Shown here one piece after another: positions 26,048-34,400 of a DNA stretch of 64,000 nt (positions are counted from its first letter, which is position 1; each line of letters starts with the position of its first letter). This DNA is from DATMQA01 sp035566895 (GTDB taxonomy: Bacteria > Verrucomicrobiota > Verrucomicrobiia > Limisphaerales > UBA8199). Location of the stretch: positions 4,562 to 68,561 of the forward strand of contig DATMQA010000074.1 in assembly GCA_035566895.1 (NCBI GenBank). Reading direction: 5' to 3'. A program made the translations under genes and the position numbers. Below the pieces are notes generated by a model. It did not search any database, was not told where the DNA came from, and saw only the letters and a list, made by a program, of their open reading frames with translations.

Positions 26048-26914
26048 TCAGTACCTCAGCCGAATATCGATATTCGAGCCGTGCACGGCCGTATGGCACC
26101 CGGAAGACCAGCAGGTGCCCATGCGGATAAAAGCGGTGTGGTCCCAATTGCCGATCCAGAAGCCCCCCGGACTGACACCGTTTCCCCCGGGCTGTGGCGG
26201 GCCTTGTACTTGCGCATGGCAACGGAGGCAGAGGTTGAGATCCCGTTGCACCAGGAGCTTGGCGTTAACCGAGCCATGCGGATTATGGCAGGCGGCGCAG
26301 CCTTCTCGCATCGCCGGGTGCTCAAAAACGAAGGGACGGGTTTGTTCGCGATGGCACTGCGCGCAGGTGTCGTTGACACGAGCCATCGCCAGTCCTCCGG
26401 CGGGTTTGAGAATGTCGCGGCCGTGGGGATCATGGCACTGTGCGCAATTCATTTTCTTCTCCAGGACCGGGTGGTGTTGCGGAAGGTGGAACTCGGCCTC
26501 GGTAGACCGATGGCATTCGAAACAAGCGGACGGGTCTTTACCCGGATTGACGATGAATTTGCCTCGCCCGCCGCCGCTGGAGACATGCAAGCTTCCGGGC
26601 CCGTGGCAGGGTTCGCAGCCTGTTTGGCCGGCGGCGCGGGGGTCTTCCAAGCGGATGCGCGCGTGGGCGCTGCCTGGAAAAACCCGGCAGATGTTGGTGT
26701 GACATTCGGCGCAGGAATGGTCGCCAACGAATAGCGCGCCCGGGATGTCAGGGGCGGAGGTCAATGTCAAGGGCGTGGTCGAGCAGGAATCCAGCAGCAG
26801 GAGCGTGGCACCGGCAATAACTCCGAGAGCAGAGAAAGAGAGGAGCGTTTTCGTAAGCCGTGGGAACTTCCAGATCCGAAATCCGAAATCCAACGTTCGA
26901 AACGAATTGATCAT
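26048..26914 (-). CDS. Multiheme c-type cytochrome, DmsE/MtrA-like, predicted lipoprotein
   Basis: 288 residues. Seven CxxCH motifs start at C68, C100, C131, C157, C184, C206 and C229; an eighth candidate is C268-x4-C273-H274, followed by VHGSN, which matches the end of the DmsE/MtrA family. CEPCHGPGSLHVSSGGG and CAACHNPHGS are further family segments. DmsE/MtrA proteins normally bind ten haems, so this is a shorter variant. A leader with a lipobox-like LDSC (C44) suggests lipid anchoring, facing the periplasm or plugged in the barrel. Its role would be to pass electrons between periplasmic carriers and the outer membrane. The start overlaps the SCO1 stop (4 bp). Residues ~4-16 (SFRTLDFGFRI) come from a heptamer array at 26871-26900. 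Confidence 0.88.
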   Translation of the reverse strand: MINSFRTLDFGFRIWKFPRLTKTLLSFSALGVIAGATLLLLDSCSTTPLTLTSAPDIPGALFVGDHSCAECHTNICRVFPGSAHARIRLEDPRAAGQTGCEPCHGPGSLHVSSGGGRGKFIVNPGKDPSACFECHRSTEAEFHLPQHHPVLEKKMNCAQCHDPHGRDILKPAGGLAMARVNDTCAQCHREQTRPFVFEHPAMREGCAACHNPHGSVNAKLLVQRDLNLCLRCHAQVQGPPQPGGNGVSPGGFWIGNWDHTAFIRMGTCWSSGCHTAVHGSNIDIRLRY

Positions 26915-27879
26915 GAGGGCCTGTTGGTCGCGACAGCCGCCTTTAGGATTTCAGAGACGATGGCATCCGAAAGATCGCCGCTGGTGGGAAATATCATTTG
27001 CAAATGGCCGGTGGCATCGATGATCAGTGTGCGAAAGTTATGGTTGAAAAGGCCGTTGTCCTTATCGAACTGGGCATCGGACTGCCGGGCGAGGTCGCGA
27101 ATTTGCTCTGCCGGTCCGGTCAGAAAGCTCCAATGGTTGGGAGCATAGTGATATCGTTCGGCGTAGGCCCTGAGCACTGGCGGCGTATCGAAATCCGTAT
27201 CGAAGGAAACCGATAGCAAATGCCAATTGGTGGGAGCGTGAGGCATGGCTTGAAGCTTTTGAAGGGCTTCCTGGAAGTTTTTCGACAGCCTGGGACAGTA
27301 GTCGGGGATCGGACAGCGCGTGAAGAAGAAGGTGAGGGCCAGGGCCTGGCCGCGAAAATCCGCCAAACGGACGGTTTGTCCCAGTTCGTTCGTGAAAGGA
27401 CAATTCAAAAGCGGATGCGATGGCCGGGGCCGGGCGGGTTCCGGTGCGGTGGGGCCAACAGTTCTGTGTTGTGCAACCGAGGCCGTTGCGGTCCTGGAGA
27501 TGTGTTCTACCCAGCTCTCCGTTTCGGTTACCTTCAACAGGAACGAGATACTGTCCCCAGCGCGCAGCCCCGCCAATTCCTTTGGGTCCTTTACCTTGAA
27601 AGGCATCGCCATGGCGTCCATATAACCGGGAATGGCTTCATGGGCGACAATAAACCCGTCCTTGCTGATCTCTTTGATGACGCCCCTCGTGGTGAAGGTT
27701 TTTGGATTCGCGCCTGGCGCAGGCGGCGCCGATTGAGCTTCCAGCGGCCCTGACTGGCAGCAAATCAGCAAAACGCAGAGCATGCACCCTCGCAGATTTT
27801 GCCTCCGCGCGCTCGCCAACTCTCTCTTGTAATTGCCCTTAAACCAACGCATGGCAGCCCCGTGCCTTCCGCGTCTCAT
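26911..27879 (-). CDS. SCO1/SenC copper chaperone with N-terminal CusF-like domain
   Basis: 322 residues. After a leader (to ~residue 50), residues ~62-130 form a CusF-like copper-binding domain: TRGVIKEISKDGFIVAHEAI then YMDAMAMPFKV with clustered Met residues. Residues ~155-318 are the thioredoxin-like SCO domain: TRCPIPDYCPRL holds C189 and C195 (CxxxxxC here, counted from the residues) and NHNFRT holds the conserved H280, together a copper site. SCO proteins load copper into CuA or act as thiol/copper redox partners. No oxidase genes are nearby, so the client here may be the adjoining cupredoxin. It overlaps both neighbours by 4 bp. Confidence 0.9.
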   Translation of the reverse strand: MRRGRHGAAMRWFKGNYKRELASARRQNLRGCMLCVLLICCQSGPLEAQSAPPAPGANPKTFTTRGVIKEISKDGFIVAHEAIPGYMDAMAMPFKVKDPKELAGLRAGDSISFLLKVTETESWVEHISRTATASVAQHRTVGPTAPEPARPRPSHPLLNCPFTNELGQTVRLADFRGQALALTFFFTRCPIPDYCPRLSKNFQEALQKLQAMPHAPTNWHLLSVSFDTDFDTPPVLRAYAERYHYAPNHWSFLTGPAEQIRDLARQSDAQFDKDNGLFNHNFRTLIIDATGHLQMIFPTSGDLSDAIVSEILKAAVATNRPS

Positions 27880-28442
27880 GGATTCGGCTGGAGTTTTACA
27901 GAGTAGAAGTTAAGAGTGCCTGACGCGGACGTATCCACAAAAATCACCGGACTGCTGGTGGCTACGTTGGTGCTAAGCGGCACAAAGTTTGGCAAACCTC
28001 CCGACCGTTGCACGATGTAACTCAGGCCGGGCGTGGCCGCGTAGGAGAACTGAAAACTGGACGGCGCGGTCCATTTGGGGGAACTAAGCTGGATCGGCCC
28101 CGCGACTATGACTGTGCCCATTTGGTTGTGAATGGTGCAATGATAGGGGAAGCTCCCCGCGTTTGTAAACTGGAGCGTGAAGGTGAATCCGTGGCTGTGC
28201 AGACCCGTATCCCAAAGGGCCGGTGTTGCTAAACTGGTGCTCGAGTGCCCGTTGAACCCGGTCCAAGTCCATTGCACGCTATCGTTGAGGTTAATCGTCA
28301 CATTCGTTGGAGAAAAGAAATTATCTCCAATGCTTACATTGGTGGTGGCGGCCCTGGCCGAGTACAGGAACCCAAGGCTGAAGAGAGACAAAATCGTCCC
28401 GGCCACCGAAACCAGGCGTCGCGTCGGGGTGCACAGTTTCAT
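27876..28442 (-). CDS. Secreted cupredoxin (plastocyanin/pseudoazurin-like)
   Basis: 188 residues, signal peptide to about residue 31 (SLFSLGFLYSARA). Residues ~34-115 are a cupredoxin domain: VSIGDNFFSPTNVTI, then type-1 copper ligands H66 in FNGHSST and C102, H105 and M108 in YHCTIHNQMG. All four are present, so it should be a blue copper electron carrier in the periplasm. Residues ~120-188 are a short beta module (LSYIVQRSGG, FYSVKL) of the type attached to many verrucomicrobial secreted proteins. It is the first gene of the six-gene operon. In known Fe(II)-oxidising systems a cupredoxin (rusticyanin) or HiPIP plays the shuttle role beside an outer-membrane conduit; that parallel is inference. 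Confidence 0.9.
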   Translation of the reverse strand: MKLCTPTRRLVSVAGTILSLFSLGFLYSARAATTNVSIGDNFFSPTNVTINLNDSVQWTWTGFNGHSSTSLATPALWDTGLHSHGFTFTLQFTNAGSFPYHCTIHNQMGTVIVAGPIQLSSPKWTAPSSFQFSYAATPGLSYIVQRSGGLPNFVPLSTNVATSSPVIFVDTSASGTLNFYSVKLQPNP

Positions 28443-28886
28443 AGTTTCGTTCGATAGTTTGGGGGGACGTGAGTGCCCCTACAATTGGTGGGATGCATGA
28501 GTTTGGGCAGAGGTTCCGGTTTTTTTTGCATTCTCGCCACAAGGCTTTCGGGAACTGACCGGCGGGGTTGTTCCTCTTATAGGTATGAAGAGGCCGCAAG
28601 GTAAAAGAGCCCCTAGAATTCGCAACATGCGGCGGCCCTTTCCGATAGCCATCAGCCTCTGCCGGAAACCGCGGAGAAGGGCCAGCGTCTTCGCAGCGCG
28701 CCCTGCTTGGCGGCCGGTCCCAATACTGTGGTGGGAGGAGAGAGCGTTTGCAGTCTGCTGTTCTGCCGTAAGCGAGGTGGAATCCCTGAAGCCGCGAGGA
28801 GTTGCTTAGCAAATACACCATTGGATTCGTGTGGTCATCTTTGGCGATTGGCAAGGCGCGATCGGGAAGGCATTCTCCTTTAGCGT
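28443..28886. other. Divergent intergenic region upstream of the electron-transfer operon
   Basis: A 444-bp non-coding stretch between the divergent cupredoxin and hydrolase genes. It should hold both promoters. I could not identify a convincing sigma-70 or ECF box, a riboswitch or an RNA gene. A short open frame on the minus strand (to 28854) has no support as a gene. Confidence 0.5.
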
Positions 28887-29783
28887 ATGAAAGAACCTAT
28901 TGTGGGGTTGCTGTGCTGGGCGGCATTGGCCCTCACCGCGTCTGCTGGAGACCTGGCCGCGTTCTATGCCCCAAGTGGGCAACTCATTCTGACCGGGTTG
29001 GCCTCCGCTCCATTTCCGCACCCTAACCGCGCCGAAGGCCATCAATACAAGGACCAGTTCTATCCGGCCAAAGAGCATTATTCGGATAATACCGTGGCGC
29101 TGTTCATTCCCAAGAGTTTCCGTGAGACCGGGCGCATTGACCTGGTGGTTCACTTCCACGGCTGGAGGAATCACGTCGAAGGGGTGTTACGACAATATCA
29201 GCTCATTGAGCAATTGGTGAAAAGCGAGCGCAACGCGGTGTTGGTCGTGCCCCAGGGCCCCCGCGATGCGCCTGATTCTTTTGGCGGAAAATTGGAAGAC
29301 CCGGACGGGTTCAAACGGTTCATCGGCGAAGTGGCTAAGACGTTGCGGCAGAAATGCGACCTAAAAAGAAAAGATTTTTCCATCGGCAGCCTGGTGCTCT
29401 CCGGACATAGCGGAGGCTACCAGGTCATCTCCTCGATTCTGGACCATGGCGGCCTGGCGGGCCAAGTCAAGGAGGTGTGGCTCTTTGACGCGCTTTATGC
29501 CCAAACGGACAAATTCCTGGCGTGGCACGACCAACAGCATGGCCGGCTTCTGAACATTTACACCGAGCACGGCGGCACCAAAGCGGAAACCGAGCAGCTC
29601 ATGGCCACCCTCAAGCGGCGCGGCACGCCGTTTCTGGCGTGCAAAGAGGCGGGGTTAAAAGCCGCCGACCTCCGAACTCATGACCTGGTGTTCCTGTACT
29701 CCGAGTTGGCTCACGACGATGTGCTGGACAAGCACCGGACCTTCCGCGAGTTCCTCACCGCCAGCGGGTTGGGGAAGAGATAG
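28887..29783 (+). CDS. Secreted alpha/beta-hydrolase-like protein
   Basis: 298 residues with a signal peptide (GLLCWAALALTASAG). The body follows an alpha/beta-hydrolase pattern: IDLVVHFHGWRNHVEG (oxyanion-type HG), VLVVPQGPRDAPDSFGG, the nucleophile elbow LVLSGHSGGYQ with Ser near residue 173, VWLFDALYAQ and a C-terminal SELAHDDVLDKH, where His is a plausible triad member. It resembles esterases and peptidases acting on cell-surface or environmental substrates, but the substrate cannot be told. It is divergent from the cupredoxin operon and followed by a repeat element, so it is likely monocistronic. Confidence 0.8.
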   Translation: MKEPIVGLLCWAALALTASAGDLAAFYAPSGQLILTGLASAPFPHPNRAEGHQYKDQFYPAKEHYSDNTVALFIPKSFRETGRIDLVVHFHGWRNHVEGVLRQYQLIEQLVKSERNAVLVVPQGPRDAPDSFGGKLEDPDGFKRFIGEVAKTLRQKCDLKRKDFSIGSLVLSGHSGGYQVISSILDHGGLAGQVKEVWLFDALYAQTDKFLAWHDQQHGRLLNIYTEHGGTKAETEQLMATLKRRGTPFLACKEAGLKAADLRTHDLVFLYSELAHDDVLDKHRTFREFLTASGLGKR

Positions 29784-29794
29784 GGACGGAAGGA

Positions 29795-29982
29795 CGGAGC
29801 GGAGTGATAGGGTATTGGGGGTGAAGGGGGTTATCCAGGGGCCGTTGGAGCGGCTGAATTCTCGCTCGAAACTGGAGTCCGGTCCGCGCCGGTGCTTTGT
29901 AAAGGTGCGGGAGTAAGGACGACATCTTCTGCGACCTACCACACTCCAATTCCAATTCTGATCACTCCAGCACTCCGCTCCG
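29795..29982. repeat. 188-bp MITE-like element with 12-bp perfect inverted ends
   Basis: CGGAGCGGAGTG (29795-29806) is exactly inverted as CACTCCGCTCCG (29971-29982). Both ends run on into GGTATTGGGGGTG / CCAATTCCAATTC-type heptad units. The element fills the gap between the hydrolase stop and the convergent gene's stop. Confidence 0.7.
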
Positions 29983-29987
29983 CCCGC

Positions 29988-30392
29988 TCAGGGCTGGCTG
30001 GTGATTTTGGACCACTCCAGGTTCTGAGTCGCGGCATAAATGGCAAAGGTCTTCTCGTTTTGGATCAGTACGGCCCTAACAACGCTGGAGTCATCCGCCC
30101 GGCCCAGGTTGAGGACCGAATCGGGGATAATGCCGACCTTCTTGTGGGCGTAGATGAGCGCAAACACGGCTTGTGCAAAAGCCATATAGGGGAGGTCCTT
30201 GTAGGCCCCCTCGGCGCTGTCCTCGACGGCGTCAGCTAAAAACTCGAGCTGATCCACTAGGTGGGGGAACAACGGCTCGTAAATCTGCGTAAACTCCAGC
30301 TTCCACTGCGGCAAATGCCGCAGCATCTTTTCCACCGTCGCCGGAGTTACTGACCCCGCTCCGCGTTTGACAAATTCGACTATTTCCGCCAT
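29988..30392 (-). CDS. DUF1232/YkvA-like small protein
   Basis: 134 residues, no signal peptide. The first 55 residues are amphipathic helices (EIVEFVKRGAGSVTPATVEKML). The segment ALIYAHKKVGIIPDSVLNLG followed by RADDSS resembles the DUF1232 (YkvA) consensus, in which a membrane-associated helix leads to an IPD...G..DD signature. The biochemical role of DUF1232 is unknown. It lies 51 bp downstream of the 30444-31196 gene on the same strand. The assignment is by motif resemblance only. Confidence 0.6.
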   Translation of the reverse strand: MAEIVEFVKRGAGSVTPATVEKMLRHLPQWKLEFTQIYEPLFPHLVDQLEFLADAVEDSAEGAYKDLPYMAFAQAVFALIYAHKKVGIIPDSVLNLGRADDSSVVRAVLIQNEKTFAIYAATQNLEWSKITSQP

Positions 30393-30443
30393 GGGCGGAC
30401 TCTATCCCAAAGGCCAAAAAAAGGAAAAGACAAATCTGAACCC

Positions 30444-31196
30444 CTACTCCGCCTGGAAATTTACCGTCCAATTGCCGGGGTCAGCTTTGGCGACCCAAAA
30501 CGATTCCCCTACGCTCACGATTGGAGGTCCAGCGCTCCATTTGCCGTCCTCGTAAGGGTGCAGCACGTATTTCTGTTTCTCGCGATCAAAAATATGAATA
30601 ACATCGCCGTTGCCGATGGGAAAACCCAGGTCGTCGGCCAGGTGTCCCGGCTTGGGCATCAGCGAGCTGCGAATCGAAAAACCCGCCGGTATCGGCACGG
30701 ACAAATTGCCCTGCAGAACTTCGCCGACGAAGCTCACCGACTTGTAATCGGAAGTCGGGTTGAAAAAAATCGCGCCCTCGCTCGGGGCCAGTTTTTCGGT
30801 GGGATTGGTCCATTTGCCCGAATCGCGTTCATTCTCGACCAGGCGGAAGAGGCGGGTATCGAACTTGTTCAAACCGGTTCCCTCCGGCCAGTCTTTGAAA
30901 ATATCGCTCACGGTCTGGGAGCTATCAAAGGGATTGGCAATCATCGAGAACCCGGGCGCCAGCGTGACGGAGGCATAACCAATGACATTGGCCGAATGAA
31001 CTTCCCCAGCCAGGACCCGATAAAAACGGAAGGTGAATTTGAAGGCCTCCGAATCGATATACTCAAGGGTTTCCTCGGCGGCCTTGCCCTTGGCCAGCAC
31101 CGTCCAGGTCCGCAAATCCGTTGAAGCCTGGATGGTGTATTCCAGGCCTCTGGGCAGACGGGTTTTAAATCGAAACGGCCCGTAGCCAAAGCGCAT
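30444..31196 (-). CDS. Hypothetical protein with verrucomicrobial beta module
   Basis: About 250 residues from the ATG at 31196; a TTG further upstream (about 31274) could add ~25. The open frame extends to 31715, but that part lies antisense to the helicase gene and is not credible. The N-terminal part, RGLEYTIQASTDLRTWTVL ending in FRFYRVLAG, is the C-terminal beta module common in secreted verrucomicrobial proteins. The second part has SMIANPFDSSQTVSDIF, FDTRLFRL, GEVLQGNLSVPIPAGFSI and SVGESFWVAKA. No signal peptide is visible although the domains suggest export, so the 5' end may be lost or start at a non-ATG codon. Confidence 0.6.
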   Translation of the reverse strand: MRFGYGPFRFKTRLPRGLEYTIQASTDLRTWTVLAKGKAAEETLEYIDSEAFKFTFRFYRVLAGEVHSANVIGYASVTLAPGFSMIANPFDSSQTVSDIFKDWPEGTGLNKFDTRLFRLVENERDSGKWTNPTEKLAPSEGAIFFNPTSDYKSVSFVGEVLQGNLSVPIPAGFSIRSSLMPKPGHLADDLGFPIGNGDVIHIFDREKQKYVLHPYEDGKWSAGPPIVSVGESFWVAKADPGNWTVNFQAE

Positions 31197-31464
31197 CGCT
31201 TCGCCCAAGGCGGGCGGGGTTGCCGCCTCGCCTCTCCTGCGCCCTCCAATTTTTTCAATCAGCGAAGACAGTTTCAATTTAACGTCGGGGATGATGGGGC
31301 GACTTCTCTGATAAATCAATCGGGATTTTGAGGCCGGACACTTAAAGAGGACATGGCAAGGATTGAGAAGCTGCTCGAACGCTGGGGCTTGGTTGATGGG
31401 TGGGGGTGTTGGGTTTGGGGTTGCACTGGCCCCGCACCTGTCACACCTTGAGAGTCGTGAAGAA

Positions 31465-34400
31465 ATGAGTTTCACCGCCTCCCAGGAAGCGGCCATTGCC
31501 GCGCGCGGCAACGTGCTGGTGGTGGCCGGCGCCGGCACCGGCAAGACCCGCACGTTGGTCGAGCGGTGCCTGAACTGCCTCACGGCGGAGAAGCCGCCAG
31601 CGTCGCTGGACCAAATCCTGATGGTCACGTTCACGGAGGTGGCGGCAGGGGAAATGCGCCAGCGCATCCGTGTTCGGCTGGAGGAGGAGTCGGCAAAGTG
31701 CCCCGAAGAGGCCAAATCGCGGGAGCAATTGGCCCTGTTCGATATGGCTCACATCGGGACGCTGCACAGCTTTTGCCTGAATCTGGTGCGCGAACATTTC
31801 TACGAACTTGAACTGGATCCTCAGTTAGCAGTGCTCGCCCAGGAAGAAGCGCGGCTGCTGGCGGAGGAACAACTGGACGATTTGCTGGAGAAGTATTACG
31901 GCGGGCACGGCGAGACCGCCGAAGCTGTCCAGCGCCTCATGCAGGCGCAGGGCGGGGGCTCCGACCAAGCTGTCCGCGGGCTCATCCTGCGGCTGCATGA
32001 TTACACCCAAACCCGTCCAGACCCAGCCGGTTGGATGCGCCAGCAGTTGGCGGTGTTCGCCGCGGCCGAACCGGAGGCATGGCTTGCGTGGCTGAAGCGC
32101 GGCCTCAGGGAATGGAGCGAGACCTGGCTGCCCGTGGCAGTGGAAGCAAATGCCGCAGGAAATAACCTGGCCGGCAAATGCGCTGCCGCGCTGGAAGTAT
32201 TGAAGCAATCCCTCCCCGCTGCCGATTCTCCCGGTCCGCGCCTCGCCGCCTGGAGAGCCTGCGCTGCATCGGCCCTGGAAAGAATCTGCGCTTTCGAGAA
32301 GGATTGCGCGTCTGGCAAGAAGGCGCTCTGGCTTAAGCCGCTGGAAAAGCTGGTCGAGGAGGCAGAATTCCTTTTTCCGCTGGCCCGTACCGGCGGAGAA
32401 GACAGCCGAAATGGCTGGCCGCCCGCCCTTCAATCGGATGACCCACTGGAGCAGGACTGGAACTGCGTGCGCGGCCAGATGACGGCTCTGCTGGGGCTGG
32501 TAAATGAGTTCACGAGCGCTTTCACCGAAGCCAAACGCGAGCTGGCGGTCGTGGATTTCCATGATCTGGAGCAATACGCGCTGCGGCTGCTATGGGACAA
32601 CGAAACCCAGCAGCCGACCGAAATCGCGCGCCACTGGCGCCAGAAGCTCCGTTTCGTTTTTGTTGATGAGTACCAGGACATCAACGCCGCGCAGGATAAA
32701 ATCATTGAGGCTCTGAGCCGAGAAGATGCGCAGGCCAATCGGTTCCTGGTAGGGGACGTCAAGCAAAGCATTTACCGGTTTCGGCTGGCGAATCCTTATA
32801 TCTTTCAAGGTTACATCGAGCAATGGGGCCGCGGGCAGGGCAAGGCTATCCCGCTGGTCGATAATTTCCGCAGCCGCGAGGGCCTGTTGAATTTCGTCAA
32901 TTCGCTTTTTGGGCTCATCATGCGGAAGGAAGTCGGCGGGGTATCGTACGACGAAACAGCGCGCTTGCGCTTCGGCGCGCCCACCGAAAGGCGTGAGTTG
33001 GGCCGCACCGCTGCCTCCATTCCTCCTGTCGAGCTGCACCTGCGGCTGAAACGAAGGGGCGAAGCGCCGGACTCGGATGAAGAAGCGTCCGACGAGTTGG
33101 TCGAGGTGAGGGATCTCGAAGAAACCGACAAGGAAGCCCGTCTGGTGGCCTTGCGGCTTCTCGAGTTGAAAGCTCGGCAGCATCCGGTTTGGGACGAAGA
33201 GGAGCAACACTTCCGGCCCGTCCAATGGCGCGATATGGCGGTTCTGTTGCGTGCGCCAACCCACAAAGCGGAAAGCTACGCCAAGGAGTTTTCCCGGCTG
33301 AAGGTGCCGTTGCAGGTGGCCCGCGGCGGATTCTATGAAAGCCTGGAAATTTCGGACTTATTGAATCTGCTGCGCCTGCTGAATAATCCGTTGCAGGATT
33401 TGCCGGTGCTGGCGGTGCTTCATTCCCCTCTGGTCGGGCTAATGCTAAACGAACTGGCCGCCATTCGGCTCGTGTTGCCGAAAGCGCACTTTTGGACGTC
33501 GCTCGTGCGGTGGGAAGAAATCCACGGTCCCAAATCCAGCGTCCGAAACCCAACTTGGCGTAAGGTATCCACGTTCCTCGAGCGCTTCGCCCGGTGGCGG
33601 CGGCTGGCTCGGCAGGTCTCCCTTTCGCGCTGCCTCGAGACGGTCTTGTCGGAAACGCACTACGGCGCCTGGCTTTTGACTCAACCTCGCGGCGGACAAC
33701 GCCAGGCCAATGTGCAGCGCCTCGTGAGTCTGGCGCAACGGTTTGACCAATTCCAGCGCCAGGGCCTGTTTCGTTTTCTCCGTTTCATCGAAGCGCAACA
33801 GTTGGCTGAGACCGAGCCGGAAGTGGCGGCCGTCAATGACGAAGATGCCGTGCGGCTGATGAGCATTCACCAAAGCAAAGGACTCGAATTTCCAGTCGTG
33901 ATGGTAGCCGACCTGGGCAAGGCGTTCAACCTTGCTGACCTGCGGGCCGAGCTCATTCTCGATGAAGAGTACGGGCTTTGCCCGCACATCAAACCGCCCC
34001 ACACCTCCAGGAGCTATCCCAGCCTGCCCTACTGGCTGGCTCGCCGGCGCCAAACCCGCGACCTGCTCGGCGAAGAGCTGCGTCTGCTTTATGTCGCCAT
34101 GACCCGCGCCCGCGACCTGCTGCTCCTCAGCGGAGCCGTTCCGGAAACCACATTCAACAAACTCTGGCGCTCGCCCGTGGCGGGGGGCTTCCAGCCTGCC
34201 AGTGAGGCGGCGTCCCCGCTGCCAAAAACGGCTGTAGAGCCAGACAAGCTGCTGGCCGCCCGTAGTTATGCCGATTGGCTCGCGCTCTGGTTTGCCGGCA
34301 ATGTCGACCACTGCGAGGACACGAAGTGCGAAGGCCAAAACGCCTTGCTGCGCTGGTTCGTCCACGACGATGCTAAATTAGTCGGGAGCGACGGCGATAC

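Noticed and set aside
28321..28854. 177-residue minus-strand frame upstream of the cupredoxin gene
   Set aside because: It overlaps the start of the cupredoxin gene and reads as low-complexity basic sequence with no domain.
28443..28886. Possible riboswitch or RNA gene in the divergent intergenic region
   Set aside because: I compared it by eye with cobalamin and cyclic-di-GMP riboswitch cores and found no conserved box; left as unassigned.
31363..31464. 34-residue N-terminal extension of the AddA-like protein
   Set aside because: The helicase domain begins right after the ATG at 31465 (preceded by GAAGA), and the upstream codons are Gly-rich heptad-like sequence.
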